Source: Saccharomonospora glauca K62 (GTDB taxonomy: Bacteria; Actinomycetota; Actinomycetes; Mycobacteriales; Pseudonocardiaceae). From it: DNA of 64,000 nucleotides. The stretch spans positions 1,949,202 through 2,013,201 of the forward strand of contig NZ_CM001484.1 in assembly GCF_000243395.2 (NCBI RefSeq). Direction: 5' to 3'. Below, piece by piece: positions 45,439 to 55,237 of this stretch. The translations under genes and the position numbers were made by a program. The notes beneath the pieces were generated by a model. It ran no database searches and had not been told where the DNA came from. It was given only the letters and a program-made list of their open reading frames with translations. Every line of letters starts with the position of its first letter. Position 1 is the first letter of the stretch.

Positions 45439-46908
45439 ATGGTCGACACCACGAGCACCTCGTACAACGAGACACCGTCGACACGCGAGAACGGTGCGCC
45501 CGCCGGCAGCGACCGCAACTCGCTGAGCGTGGGCAGCAACGGCCCGCTGCTGCTGCACGACGTTCGTCTGATCGAGACGCTCGCGCACTTCAACCGGGAG
45601 CGCGTGCCGGAGCGCAACCCTCACGCCAAGGGAGCGGGGGCATTCGGCGTCTTCGAGACCACCGAGGACGTCTCCCGGTACACGAAGGCCGCGTTGTTCC
45701 AGAAGGGCGCCAAGACCGAGATGCTCGCCCGGTTCTCCACCGTGGCCGGGGAGCAGGGCTCGCCCGACACCTGGCGCGACGTGCGTGGTTTCGCGCTGAA
45801 GTTCTACACCAGCGAGGGCAACTACGACCTCGTCGGCAACAACACCCCGGTGTTCTTCGTGCGCGACCCGATGAAGTTCCCGCACTTCATCCGCTCGCAG
45901 AAGCGCACGCCCGACACCGGCCTGCGTGACGCCACCATGCAGTGGGACTTCTGGACCCTAAACCCCGAGTCGGCGCACCAGGTCACCTACCTGATGGGTG
46001 ACCGCGGCCTGCCGCGCACCTGGCGCCACATGAACGGCTACGGCTCCCACACCTACATGTGGATCAACGCCGAGGGCGAGAAGTTCTGGGTGAAGTACCA
46101 CTTCAAGACCAACCAGGGCATCGAGTGCATGACCAACGAAGAGGCCGAGCGCCTCGCCGGTCAGGACGCCGAGTACCACCGGCGTGACCTCGCCGAGGCC
46201 ATCGACCGCGGCGAGTACCCGAGCTGGACGCTGTACGTGCAGGTGATGCCGTACGAGGAGGCGAAGACCTACCGGTTCAACCCGTTCGACCTGACCAAGG
46301 TGTGGCCGCACGCGGACTACCCGCTCATCAAGGTCGGCACCATGACGTTGAACCGGAACCCCGAGAACTTCTTCGCCGAGATCGAGCAGGCCGCGTTCGC
46401 GCCGTCGAACCTGGTGCCCGGCATCGGTGTGTCGCCGGACAAGATGCTGCTCGGCCGGACCTTTGCCTACGCCGACGCCCACCGTGCGCGGATCGGCACC
46501 AACTACTTCCAGCTCCCGGTCAACCGGCCGAAGGTGAAGACCAACTCCTACACCTTCGACGGCAACATGACCTTCGAGCATTCCGGCAAGGCCCCGGTCT
46601 ACGCGCCGAACTCCTTCGACCGGCCGTGGGCTGACGAGACCGGTCCCGTGGAGGACGGCTGGGAGTCCGACGGCGAGATGGTGCGCAGTGCCTACGAGCT
46701 GCACGCGGAGGACGACGACTTCTCGCAGGCGGGCACTCTCGTGCGGGAGGTGTTCGACGACGCCCAGCGCGACCGCCTGGTCGACACGGTGTCGAGCGCG
46801 CTGGCCGGTGTGAAGGAGCCCGTGCTGTCGCGGGCCTTCCAGTACTGGCGCAACATCGACGCCACCATCGGTGAGCGCATCGAGAAGGCGTACTTCGAGA
46901 AGAAGTGA
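45439..46908 (+). CDS. katA: monofunctional haem catalase
   Basis: ATG 45439 follows GAAGGAG. The 489-aa clade 3-size catalase is intact. Active-site motifs: [20 protein letters not shown] (with His), the [23 protein letters not shown] segment (with Asn) and the haem-ligand Tyr region [17 protein letters not shown]. It decomposes hydrogen peroxide in the cytoplasm and is most likely repressed by the adjacent Fur protein. A strong hairpin (46933-46975) ends the operon. Confidence 0.93.
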   Translation: MVDTTSTSYNETPSTRENGAPAGSDRNSLSVGSNGPLLLHDVRLIETLAHFNRERVPERNPHAKGAGAFGVFETTEDVSRYTKAALFQKGAKTEMLARFSTVAGEQGSPDTWRDVRGFALKFYTSEGNYDLVGNNTPVFFVRDPMKFPHFIRSQKRTPDTGLRDATMQWDFWTLNPESAHQVTYLMGDRGLPRTWRHMNGYGSHTYMWINAEGEKFWVKYHFKTNQGIECMTNEEAERLAGQDAEYHRRDLAEAIDRGEYPSWTLYVQVMPYEEAKTYRFNPFDLTKVWPHADYPLIKVGTMTLNRNPENFFAEIEQAAFAPSNLVPGIGVSPDKMLLGRTFAYADAHRARIGTNYFQLPVNRPKVKTNSYTFDGNMTFEHSGKAPVYAPNSFDRPWADETGPVEDGWESDGEMVRSAYELHAEDDDFSQAGTLVREVFDDAQRDRLVDTVSSALAGVKEPVLSRAFQYWRNIDATIGERIEKAYFEKK

Positions 46909-46932
46909 GCCGCTCCCCGTAGCGGGTGAACA

Positions 46933-46975
46933 CGAGGGCCCGGCCGTCCCCACCCCTGGGGCGACCGGGCCCTCG
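46933..46975. terminator. bidirectional terminator between catalase and HbpS-like gene
   Basis: CGAGGGCCCGG (46933-46943) and CCGGGCCCTCG (46965-46975) form a perfect 11-bp stem; the loop contains a further CCCC/GGGG pairing. It lies between convergent genes. Confidence 0.75.
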
Positions 46976-47030
46976 GCGTTACGGACCGAGGCCCCGGGGC
47001 AGCGACGTGAGGCCGTGGTTGAGTAGGGCG

Positions 47031-47453
47031 TCACCCCTCGGGCCGGAAGGCCGCCACCGCGGCTTCGGCGATGGCCTGGTCCTGCTCACCGGTCCCGCCG
47101 CTGACCCCCACGGCGCCGACGACCTGACCGTCCCGCTGGAGTGGGATTCCGCCCGCGAAGACCATCACCCGGCCCCTGTTGGAGACGTGGATCCCGAAGA
47201 ACTGCGATCCGGGTTGTGCGTTGTCGGCGAGGTCGCCGGTCTGGGTGTCGAAGGCGCGGGCGGTGAAGGCCTTGTTGATGGAGATGTCGATGCTGCCGAT
47301 CCAGGCGCCGTCCATGCGCGCGTGTGCGACCAGGTTGCCGCCCGCGTCGACCACCGCGATGTTGGCCGGTTGCCCGACCTCCCGCGCTTTGTTCTCACCT
47401 GCCGCGATGATCTCACGTGCTTCGTCCAGCGATACCGACGGCAGCTGTCGCAT
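47031..47453 (-). CDS. GlcG/HbpS-family haem-binding protein
   Basis: Start ATG 47453 is preceded by GGAGGTGAC, so the longer upstream frame is not used. The 140-aa protein has the HbpS/GlcG pattern: helix DEAREIIAAGENKAREVG, strands NIAVVDAGGNLVAHARMDGAW, INKAFTARAFDTQTGDLA, RVMVFAGGIPLQRDGQVVGAVGVSGGTGEQDQAIAEAA. Streptomyces HbpS is linked to redox sensing and to catalase-peroxidase genes. Its position convergent with fur-katA therefore hints at a shared oxidative stress role. It has no signal peptide. Confidence 0.82.
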   Translation of the reverse strand: MRQLPSVSLDEAREIIAAGENKAREVGQPANIAVVDAGGNLVAHARMDGAWIGSIDISINKAFTARAFDTQTGDLADNAQPGSQFFGIHVSNRGRVMVFAGGIPLQRDGQVVGAVGVSGGTGEQDQAIAEAAVAAFRPEG

Positions 47454-47634
47454 GGCTGTCACCTCCGCATGTGTGTGGCCGCCTGTCGGCCACACCGGCC
47501 ACCTACCACCGAGAGACGGGCCGAAACACCGAGGACTCGGCGACCCCTCAGCGCCGTCCGTGGTCGATCGGGCGCCCCGTTCCAGTGGGTGGTACGCCCC
47601 TCCGAGGACGACCTTCCCGACCGAGAATGGGCGC

Positions 47635-48840
47635 ATGACAACCCGACCGGACAAACGTCTGCCCGACTCGCTGTCGTTCCCGACGAACGCCGTTCACGCG
47701 GGTAACGAGATCGATGCCGGTTCGGGGGCGATCCGCACCCCGATCGTCATGGCCAACTCCTACGCGCTGCCCGAGGACCCGGCCCAGTTGAGCTGGTCGG
47801 GGACCGACGTCCCGCTCTACACCCGTAACTCGGGCGCCAACCAGCTCGCGCTGCAGAACAAGCTGGTGGCCCTGGAAGGCGGCGAGGACGCCGTCGTGCT
47901 GGCCTCCGGAGTCGCCGCGCTGCACGCGGTGTTCTTCACCCACCTGCGCACGGGGGACCACGTGGTCGTCGCCGACGTCACCTACGAGGCGACCTGGCGG
48001 TTGTTCGCCGAGCTGCTGCCGGCCCGCTACGGTATCGAGGCCACCTTCGTCGACATGACGGATCTCGACGCCGTGCGGGCGGCGATCCGGCCCAACACGC
48101 GGATGGTGCACGTCGAGACCATCGCCAACCCCACCACCAAGGTCACCGACATCGCCGCGGTGGCGACGATCGCACATGATGCGGGAGCGATCCTGGTCGT
48201 CGACTCCACGTTCACCCCACCGCCGCTGTACCGGCCGCTGTCCGACGGCGCGGACCTGGTCGTGCACTCGCTGACGAAGTACATCAACGGACACGGTGAC
48301 GCGATGGGCGGCGCGGTGATCGGCTCGGCCGAGCTGATCGCCCCGATCAAGAACGACGCGATGGTGGACGTGGGCGGGGTGATCTCGCCGTTCAACGCAT
48401 GGCTGATCACCCGTGGTTCCGTGACGCTGCCGCTGCGCCTGCGCCAGCAGAACTCCTCCGCAGCGCGGATCGCGGCCCGGCTGCGGGAGGATCCGCGCAT
48501 CGCCTACGTGGCGTACCCGGGACTGCCCGACCACGCGCAGCACGACGTCGCGACACGACAGTTCGGCGGTCGTGGCTACGGGGCGATGATGGCGTTCGCC
48601 GTCGCGGGCGATCCCGAGACACAGAACCGGTTCGTCGCGAACCTGCGTGTCATCACCTCGGCGGTGTCGCTCGGCCACGACGAGTCCCTCATCGTGCACG
48701 TCGGCACCGAAGGGCCACGGGTCGCGCACTACCCGGAGGAGTTCCGCAAGTGGGGCCACCTGCGGTTCTCGGTCGGTATCGAGGACCCGGACGACCTGAT
48801 CGCCGACCTGACCTGCGCGCTCGACGAGACCTTCGGGTGA
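47635..48840 (+). CDS. Cys/Met-metabolism PLP enzyme (methionine gamma-lyase/cystathionine gamma-synthase type)
   Basis: ATG 47635 gives 401 aa; the longer frame back to 47179 crosses the HbpS-like gene. The PLP fold type I is clear: YTRNSGANQLALQNKLVALEGGEDAVVLASGVAAL, the Asp of VVDSTFTPPPLYRPL and the Schiff-base Lys in DLVVHSLTKYINGHGD. The C-terminus carries SLGHDESLIVHVGTEG. Family members cleave or join C-S bonds of cystathionine, methionine or homocysteine derivatives. Which one applies here cannot be told. It is monocistronic and ends before a strong terminator shared with the convergent M28 gene. Confidence 0.85.
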   Translation: MTTRPDKRLPDSLSFPTNAVHAGNEIDAGSGAIRTPIVMANSYALPEDPAQLSWSGTDVPLYTRNSGANQLALQNKLVALEGGEDAVVLASGVAALHAVFFTHLRTGDHVVVADVTYEATWRLFAELLPARYGIEATFVDMTDLDAVRAAIRPNTRMVHVETIANPTTKVTDIAAVATIAHDAGAILVVDSTFTPPPLYRPLSDGADLVVHSLTKYINGHGDAMGGAVIGSAELIAPIKNDAMVDVGGVISPFNAWLITRGSVTLPLRLRQQNSSAARIAARLREDPRIAYVAYPGLPDHAQHDVATRQFGGRGYGAMMAFAVAGDPETQNRFVANLRVITSAVSLGHDESLIVHVGTEGPRVAHYPEEFRKWGHLRFSVGIEDPDDLIADLTCALDETFG

Positions 48841-48917
48841 GGGGTCCGCAGCCACCCGGCAGAGCGGGAGCCGCCGGAGCACGCCGCCTGCGGAAACGCT
48901 CCGGCAACGGTACGCCA

Positions 48918-48955
48918 CCCTGTGGGCCCGGCTCGGGGGGAGCGGGCCCACAGGG
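48918..48955. terminator. bidirectional terminator-like hairpin
   Basis: CCCTGTGGGCCCG and CGGGCCCACAGGG form a perfect 13-bp stem with a 12-nt loop between the convergent PLP-enzyme and M28 peptidase genes. Confidence 0.78.
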
Positions 48956-48961
48956 GATCGC

Positions 48962-51040
48962 TCACCGCATCGCGGCGTGGCGGGCGGTGTCGGCGGCCTG
49001 TCTCATCGACTCGACGAGCAGGTCCCGGTACTTCGCCGCCGTGGCGGCGTCTCCTGCGGCGATGGCGTCGTCGATCGCGGACAGTGGCTGCACGGCGTAG
49101 CCGGTGTAGAGACCCGGTGCGTAGACCATGTGCTTGAACCACTCGCGGCCGGGCAGCCCCTCTTCCTGGATCAGGGCGCGTTCCTGGGCGATCAGCGCGT
49201 CGTTGATCGCATCGAGGCCGTGGCCCTCGGCGCGGACCGCCGCGTTCTCCAGTTGCCGTGTGGCCGCCCGCCAGTCGCGGGCCGCGTCGTAGGCGGGCCG
49301 GAGGTCGACCACGGCAGCGTCGGCCTGTGCCTCGTCCAGCGCCCGCAGGTGCCGTACCACCTCGACCGCGTAGTCGGAGTAGGTCATCGGCAGGACGTCG
49401 GAGTCGGCCATGCGCAACGCGAACGTCCCGGCGTAGGCGGCGGCGACCGCGTGGTAGGTGTAGCCGGGGTCGAGGAAGTTGCGCATCATGTGCAGGTCGT
49501 CGTAGGCGCTGTGGTACTCGCCCGCGGGGGTCGAGGTCCCGAAGTCGGCCGACGCGATGCCGAGGTGGTCGAGGAACGCGGTGTAGTCCGAACCGCTGCC
49601 CAGCCGCCCCGGCACGGGACGCTGCGCGCCGGAGGACTGCTGCCAGTTGGCGTACACCGTGCCGTGGTTCGGGTCCGCGACCTCCTTCGCGATGTCGGTG
49701 AGCACCTCGTCGAGCGCGGGCACGGAACTGGCGGAGAAGTTCTTTCCGCCGCCCGCGCCGTCCATGTTGAGGTAGACCACCGCGTTGTCGACGAGGTCGG
49801 CCCGGTGTTGCTCGGCCCACTCGGTGGCCCCGAGCAAGCCGTACTCCTCACCGTCCCAGCCCGCCAGCACGATGGTGCGCTTGGGACGCCATCCCTGGTC
49901 GAGCAGGGTCGACATCGCCCTGGCGGTCTCCATCAGGGTCACCCATCCCGACACGTCGTCCTTGGTCCCGTAGGCCCAGGAGTCGTAGTGGGCGCCCAGC
50001 ACCACCTTCTGTTCCGGATACACCGAGCCGGGGATCTCGACGACGACGTCGTTGACCGGGATCTGCTCGTAAGCGATGTCCAGATCGAGGTGGACGGTGG
50101 TGGGGCCGGGGCCGACCCGGTAGTCGAGGTCCAGTCCACCCTGCCAGTCCTCCGGGGCTCGCGGGCCTTCCAACGCGGCCAGCAGGTGTTGGGCCTGGCC
50201 GTAGGAGATCGGGGTGGTGGGGATCGCGGGCAGATTCTCGGCTTCGGACGGATCGAGTCGCGGGGTGCCGGGAACCGACGGCTCGCCGGGGGTGAGCGGG
50301 TCGCCGGGGTAGGTGAAGAGGTACTGGACACTGCCCCGCTGGATGCCGTCGGCGTTGCGCCACGGTCCGTCCGGATAGACCGGCCCCCGCGTGAAGCCGT
50401 CGTCCGCGGGATCGGAGTACAGAATCACCCCCGCCGCACCGTGTTCCTCCGCGACCTGCGTTTTGACCCCACGGAAGCTGTTGCCGTAACGGGCCAGCAC
50501 GATCTTGCCCTCGACGTCGACGCCCAGCTCCTCGAGCTTCGCGTAGTCCTCGGGAAGGCCGTAGTTCACGTAGACCACGTCGGCGGTGACATCACCGGCG
50601 GGGGAGTAGGCGTTGTACCCCACGACGACGTCGTCGAAGTTCTGATGCCACGGAAAAGGTGGTTCCTTGACCTCCAGCGACCGGTGTTCGGGGCCGGTCA
50701 TCGTCACGGCGATGTTCTCGGGCACGGAGGCGTAGACGTCGTAACTTTCCAGCTTCGCGTTCAACCCCCAGGAGGTGAGCATGTCGACCGAGTACGCGGC
50801 CCGGCGGGCGGCACCCTCGGTACCTACCAGGCCGGGATAGGTCGACATCGCCTCGCTCAGCCGCGCGGCGCTGTCGGCGCTCACTTCCTCCCGGAGCACG
50901 CGTTCCCACTCCCGTGGGTCCTCCGATTGGTGCGGCGCCGCGACCGCCGTGGTGGCGGCGACACCGGTGACGAGCCCGAGGGCCATCACCGTCGAACCGA
51001 GGGTTCTCCTGATCCGTCGGGGTGCCGACAGGTGTGTCAT
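48962..51040 (-). CDS. secreted M28 zinc peptidase, glutamate carboxypeptidase II-like
   Basis: ATG 51040 is preceded by GGGAGGACGGG. The 692-aa protein has a signal peptide (RRTLGSTVMALGLVTGVAAT, then TAVAAP), a PA domain (GKIVLARYGNSFRGVKTQVAEEHGAAG) and an M28 catalytic domain. Zinc ligands and the catalytic Glu are visible: GAHYDSWAYGTKDDVSG (His, Asp), GWDGEEYGLLG (Glu-Glu), NMDGAGG (Asp) and EYHSAYDD (His). A C-terminal helical TFR-dimer-like domain completes the GCPII layout. It should act outside the cell, releasing amino acids from peptides. Confidence 0.9.
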   Translation of the reverse strand: MTHLSAPRRIRRTLGSTVMALGLVTGVAATTAVAAPHQSEDPREWERVLREEVSADSAARLSEAMSTYPGLVGTEGAARRAAYSVDMLTSWGLNAKLESYDVYASVPENIAVTMTGPEHRSLEVKEPPFPWHQNFDDVVVGYNAYSPAGDVTADVVYVNYGLPEDYAKLEELGVDVEGKIVLARYGNSFRGVKTQVAEEHGAAGVILYSDPADDGFTRGPVYPDGPWRNADGIQRGSVQYLFTYPGDPLTPGEPSVPGTPRLDPSEAENLPAIPTTPISYGQAQHLLAALEGPRAPEDWQGGLDLDYRVGPGPTTVHLDLDIAYEQIPVNDVVVEIPGSVYPEQKVVLGAHYDSWAYGTKDDVSGWVTLMETARAMSTLLDQGWRPKRTIVLAGWDGEEYGLLGATEWAEQHRADLVDNAVVYLNMDGAGGGKNFSASSVPALDEVLTDIAKEVADPNHGTVYANWQQSSGAQRPVPGRLGSGSDYTAFLDHLGIASADFGTSTPAGEYHSAYDDLHMMRNFLDPGYTYHAVAAAYAGTFALRMADSDVLPMTYSDYAVEVVRHLRALDEAQADAAVVDLRPAYDAARDWRAATRQLENAAVRAEGHGLDAINDALIAQERALIQEEGLPGREWFKHMVYAPGLYTGYAVQPLSAIDDAIAAGDAATAAKYRDLLVESMRQAADTARHAAMR

Positions 51041-51364
51041 CCCGTCCTCCCGCTCAGAGGGGGCGAATACCGAACACACCCATACTCACAGTGCGCGACG
51101 AGTTTCGTGCTTTTGGTAACCGGGACGAGTGGCAACCTTCGGGGGTGCGAGTGACCGGAAGGGAGCGTCGAGGGCGGTGAGAACCCGGGGACGGCATGGC
51201 GTGATCGCCCGTGGTGCTCGCCACGTGGAACCCCGCCACGTCGGCGGGTAAGGTCCTTCGGTGGTCACACTGACGGGTGTGATCAGTTGGCTGTGCATCT
51301 ACCGGCCGTCGGCACTCCGACGGACAGCGGCGGCACTCAACCACCGCGTCCGCGGAGGTGTTTC
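51041..51364. other. divergent promoter region between M28 peptidase and MFS genes
   Basis: No gene is supportable. Short frames on both strands have no ribosome binding site. Promoters for both flanking genes must lie here; no strong palindrome was seen. Confidence 0.45.
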
Positions 51365-52612
51365 ATGACGCAGACGGTCGAGAAGATCTCGTCCTCACCC
51401 TCGCCGAGCCTGCTCCGCACGGCCGGGCTTCCCTACTTCCTCATCGCGTTCGCCGCGCGGCTGCCGTTCGCGATGATGGTGGTCGGTGTCCTCACGCTCG
51501 TCGTCTCCGCGCGGGACTCGATCTCCCTCGGGGGCCTCACCTCGGCCTCCGTCGGCGCGGGGACCGCGTGCTTCGGCGCGCTCATCGGAGCGGCCGCCGA
51601 CCGTTTCGGGCAACGCCCGGTGTTGCTCGTGATCGCCGCCGCGAACTCCGCGATGCTGCTGGCCCTGGCGCTCGTCGCCTACAGCGACGCTCCGGACGGT
51701 GCCGTGCTGGCGGTCGCGTTCGGAATCGGCGCCACGGCACCCCAGGTGGCACCGATGTCACGCTCCCGCCTCGTCACGTTGATCACCCAACGGATGGAGC
51801 CCTCCCGCCGGGAACGGACCCTTTCGTCCACAATGGCCTACGAGTCTGCGGCGGACGAGACCGTGTTCGTCGTGGGACCGTTCATCGTCGGGCTTCTCGC
51901 CTCCGCCCTCGCCCCGTGGGCGCCGCTGGTGGGGGCCGCCGTGCTCACCGTGCTGTTCGTTGGCGCGTTCGCCCTGCACCCGAGTGGCCGTCTCGTCGCC
52001 GCGGAGCGGAGCGCTGACGGGACGGCGCCGTCCGCGGTGCGCGAGTTGTTCCGTGCCCGCCTGCTCGTCGTCGTGGTCGGGATCTTCGGGGTGGGCACGT
52101 TCTTCGGCACGATGCTCACCTCGCTGACCTCGTTCATGGACGACCGTGGTCTTTCCGAGCGGGCCGGGCTCATGTACGGGGTGATGGGCATCGGTTCCGC
52201 GGCGTTCGCGCTCGGCGTCGCGCTTCTGCCCGCGCGGTTCTCATTGCGTGCTCGCTGGGCGACGTTTTCCGCGATCCTGTTCGCCGGCAGCCTGCTGTTG
52301 CTCGCCGTGGACGACGTGGCCGGGATGGCCGGCGCCCTGGCCCTCATCGGCGTCGGTATCGGTCCGACGCTGGTCACCCAGTACAGCTTCGGTGCCACGC
52401 GCAGTCCGGCGGGGCGCACGGCCACCGTGATGACGATGCTGGGTTCGGGGGTCATCGTCGGCCAGTCGTTGGGGGCCGCCGTCACCGGTGAGGTCGCCGA
52501 GCGCGCCGGAACGCACCCGGCTCTCCTGCTTCCCGTCCTGGCCGCGGCGGTCGTCGCCGTGGCGGGGGCGGTGAACTGGTTCCTCACCGGTGCCCGGAAC
52601 GAGAACCGGTAG
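51365..52612 (+). CDS. MFS transporter
   Basis: ATG 51365 gives 415 aa with about twelve membrane helices. The loop between helices 2 and 3 (GAAADRFGQRPVLL) is the MFS motif A. Substrate is unknown; sugar efflux or drug export families are similar. It follows the divergent M28 gene and ends 6 bp before the convergent small PASTA-like gene. Confidence 0.85.
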   Translation: MTQTVEKISSSPSPSLLRTAGLPYFLIAFAARLPFAMMVVGVLTLVVSARDSISLGGLTSASVGAGTACFGALIGAAADRFGQRPVLLVIAAANSAMLLALALVAYSDAPDGAVLAVAFGIGATAPQVAPMSRSRLVTLITQRMEPSRRERTLSSTMAYESAADETVFVVGPFIVGLLASALAPWAPLVGAAVLTVLFVGAFALHPSGRLVAAERSADGTAPSAVRELFRARLLVVVVGIFGVGTFFGTMLTSLTSFMDDRGLSERAGLMYGVMGIGSAAFALGVALLPARFSLRARWATFSAILFAGSLLLLAVDDVAGMAGALALIGVGIGPTLVTQYSFGATRSPAGRTATVMTMLGSGVIVGQSLGAAVTGEVAERAGTHPALLLPVLAAAVVAVAGAVNWFLTGARNENR

Positions 52613-52618
52613 GCGGAC

Positions 52619-53065
52619 TCAGCAGTCCCCGTCGAAGCAGAACGACGACTCGGCCTCGCGGGTCTTCACGACCTCCAACCGGATCTCCGTGTCCGTGGAC
52701 CGCGTGCCGGTGGGGGTCTGGTCCACGACCTCCCAGTTGGCGTAGTTGAGCGCGAAGGCGTGCCCGTCGACCGGAACGACCTCCACGTCACGGAAACCGG
52801 CGTCTTTCAGCTCGTCGTAGGCGAGAGACAGCAACTCGCCCTTCACGTCGGGAACCTCGGCCATGGTCGGGGCCTCCACCTCGGCCATGGCCGGATCCTC
52901 GTCGGTTCCCGTGACACTGCTGCCGACGTCGACCGCGATGCCGGTCTCGGCGCTGGAGTGGGTGGTCCTCACCTCGTCGTCCCCACCCTTGGAGAGGGTT
53001 CCGATGAGGGCAAGGACGACGACGGCTCCCGCGCCGATGGCGAAGTTCCTCGATGTGTCGGACAC
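52619..53065 (-). CDS. membrane-anchored small PASTA-like protein
   Basis: The start is GTG 53065 (SDTSRNFAIGAGAVVVLALIG), with GGAAAGG upstream; the frame to 53143 is an extension. The 148-aa protein has one N-terminal membrane helix (residues 9-24) and an acidic linker. The C-terminal domain is PASTA-like (VPDVKGELLSLAYDELKDAGFRDVEVV, ... WEVVDQTPTGTRSTDTEIRLEVV). The C-terminal FCFDGDC could form a disulfide. PASTA-like domains bind cell-wall fragments, but here the role is unknown. Confidence 0.65.
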   Translation of the reverse strand: MSDTSRNFAIGAGAVVVLALIGTLSKGGDDEVRTTHSSAETGIAVDVGSSVTGTDEDPAMAEVEAPTMAEVPDVKGELLSLAYDELKDAGFRDVEVVPVDGHAFALNYANWEVVDQTPTGTRSTDTEIRLEVVKTREAESSFCFDGDC

Positions 53066-53217
53066 GAACGAACCTTTCCGGATTAGCTGGACGGTGAAGG
53101 ATGGGAAACATCCACTCCGGGTACGAAGGACAGCGCGTCGCATGACGCGAGCGCGGCGTTCGAGACCGACTATTCACGCGATCGAGTGACATGCATCGTG
53201 GTGTGGGCGTTCGAGCT

Positions 53218-55209
53218 TCAAAGTTCCGCGCCGTAGACCCTGACCCGCTCGATGTGGCCGCCGAAGTGCCACTGGGGGCCCGCGTCGTCGACGTTGCGCC
53301 CCACCCAGAGCCCGTCGAGCCCGGTGAGATGGCCGAAGAATCCGGAGTCCTCGCTCGATGCCGCCCGGACGCCGTCCACGTGGACGCGAGTTCCCGTGGC
53401 GTCGGTGAACACGACGACCGTGTGGCGGTCGCCGTCGGCGATCGAGGTTGAGCCTTGAGTACGGACGAGGTACCGGCTGTCCTGCCGTACCTCGAAGTAC
53501 GGGACTCCGCTGTTGAGCGACACGGTCAGGTTCGTGGAGGGAGCACCGGTGTCGGAGGCCGACAGCAGCGCTCCGGCGAGTTGCGTGGCCGAGGTGCGGA
53601 CGTCGACCACGATCGCGCCCTCGGTCAGGTCGCGCACCGACGGCAGGGCGGCGGTGAGGTCGGTGAAGTCGTCGACGCCGTCGTAGTCACGGGCCGGACC
53701 GGTGTCCAGTGTCGCGTCACCGCCGAGCACCGGGACCGTCGCCCGCGCCGTCATCCCGGCCGTCCCGACTCGCCAGGTCAGGGTGTACTCGCCGGTGCGG
53801 ACATCCGAGCCCGGCGTGAGCGGAAACGAGACCACGGTGTCGGCACCGGGATCGAGCGCGGGAAGGGACTGGCGCGGCGCTTCGGCCGTCCAGCCCTCGG
53901 GGACGTCGAGCGTGAGGGAGTCGGGGACGCTGGGCAGGTGGCCGTGGTTGGTCACGGTGACCTCGACCGTGCCCGGCCTACCCGCTTCGCCGAGATCCGT
54001 GCCGCGGATCTCGGCGCGGAGTCCATTCCGCCCGTCGGCGGGACAGTCGGCGCCCAGCCAGGCGGCGTTGAAGCGGACGAACGTGAGGTGTTCGTACGCG
54101 CCGCGCTCGTACAGCAGGCCGAACGAGTCGTTCCCCAGCTCGACCAGGGTGGAGTAGCCCGCCGCCCCGGACTCCACGGTCTTCGCGATCGGCCAGCTCT
54201 CCCCGTCGTTGCAACTCATCCTGACGGTCAGGTTGCGGCGTTGGTCGGGGTCGGCGGTGTTGGAGAACATCAGCCAGTGGGAGCGCGGGTCGGAGGTGGT
54301 GGCGTTCTCGTCGTACCGGATGATCGCCGCGTTGTTGGTGGGGTCGACCAGTTCGTCGTCGGCGATGGGGCTGCTGTAGGTGACACCGCCGTTCGTGGAG
54401 TAGGCGACCAGTCGGTAGTCGCCGCCGGCGGTGCGACTGTTGAGCATGATCCGGCCGTCGGCGAGTTCGACCGTCTTGTTCTCGTCCATCAGTGGTCCGA
54501 CGGGTTCGCCCGCCCGCCACGTCTCCCCGTGGTCGTCGGAGTAGGCGCTGACCGCCCAGATGCTGCCGTCGTCCTTCCGGAACGCGTACTGCTGGATCAG
54601 CCTGCCCGCGAAGGGGCCGTGCTTGACCTGGATGCCGGTGCCGGAGGACGCGAAGATGCCGTACCAGGACGGGTCCTTCACCTCTTCGGTCAGTCGGCGT
54701 TCGGTCCAGGTGCGGCCGCCGTCGTCGGAGTAGGAGTAGTCGAGGTGGATCAGGTTCGGGTCGTCGTTGTCGTTGCCGGGGCCGGAGTTCCGGAAGCCGT
54801 TGCCGGTGGCGTAGAACAAGTGGACGCGGCCGGTCTCGTCGTCCACGATCAGGCTGGGGTCCCCCGAGCCGACCGTGGTGTCGCCTCCGGCCACGACGAC
54901 CGGCTCGCTCCAGGTGCGGCCGCCGTCCTCGCTGCGTCGGACGAGGACGTCGATGTCGCCGGGCAGGTCGCCCGCGCCGTCGTTGCGCCGGTCGTAGGCG
55001 GCGAGCAGGGTGCCGTCGGGCAACTTCTCCAGCGCGGGAATACGGTAGGTGTGGGCTCCCTCGCCGGAGTGGGCGAGGTCGACCTGTTCGAACAGCGGTT
55101 CCTCGGCGTGTGGTCGAGGAGTTCGTTCCTCGGCGGAGCCGGGCAACGCGATCGCGGTGACGCTCGTGGCGAGGCCGACGACGAGCGCCAGGGAGCGGAA
55201 AACTCTCAC
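53218..55209 (-). CDS. secreted sialidase (GH33-type) with accessory domains
   Basis: The GTG start at 55209 follows GGGAGG. The 663-aa protein begins with a signal peptide (FRSLALVVGLATSVTAIALPG). The catalytic propeller carries the arginine motif HTYRIPALEKLPDG and at least three Asp boxes (SEDGGRTW, SDDGGRTW, SDDHGETW). An Ig-like NEW3 type domain follows (PGTVEVTVTNHGHLPSVPDS). A C-terminal laminin-G/concanavalin-like domain (LTVSLNSGVPYFEVRQD ... FFGHLTGLDGLWVGRN) probably binds carbohydrate. It releases terminal sialic acids outside the cell. Two ATCAGACGT-type repeats lie in the upstream region. Confidence 0.9.
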   Translation of the reverse strand: MRVFRSLALVVGLATSVTAIALPGSAEERTPRPHAEEPLFEQVDLAHSGEGAHTYRIPALEKLPDGTLLAAYDRRNDGAGDLPGDIDVLVRRSEDGGRTWSEPVVVAGGDTTVGSGDPSLIVDDETGRVHLFYATGNGFRNSGPGNDNDDPNLIHLDYSYSDDGGRTWTERRLTEEVKDPSWYGIFASSGTGIQVKHGPFAGRLIQQYAFRKDDGSIWAVSAYSDDHGETWRAGEPVGPLMDENKTVELADGRIMLNSRTAGGDYRLVAYSTNGGVTYSSPIADDELVDPTNNAAIIRYDENATTSDPRSHWLMFSNTADPDQRRNLTVRMSCNDGESWPIAKTVESGAAGYSTLVELGNDSFGLLYERGAYEHLTFVRFNAAWLGADCPADGRNGLRAEIRGTDLGEAGRPGTVEVTVTNHGHLPSVPDSLTLDVPEGWTAEAPRQSLPALDPGADTVVSFPLTPGSDVRTGEYTLTWRVGTAGMTARATVPVLGGDATLDTGPARDYDGVDDFTDLTAALPSVRDLTEGAIVVDVRTSATQLAGALLSASDTGAPSTNLTVSLNSGVPYFEVRQDSRYLVRTQGSTSIADGDRHTVVVFTDATGTRVHVDGVRAASSEDSGFFGHLTGLDGLWVGRNVDDAGPQWHFGGHIERVRVYGAEL

Positions 55210-55237
55210 GGTACCTCCCGGGACGGCAGGGGAAGGC

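Noticed and set aside
48977-51154. 725-aa plus-strand ORF opposite the M28 peptidase
   Set aside because: Shadow frame; the minus strand has signal peptide, PA domain and zinc motifs.
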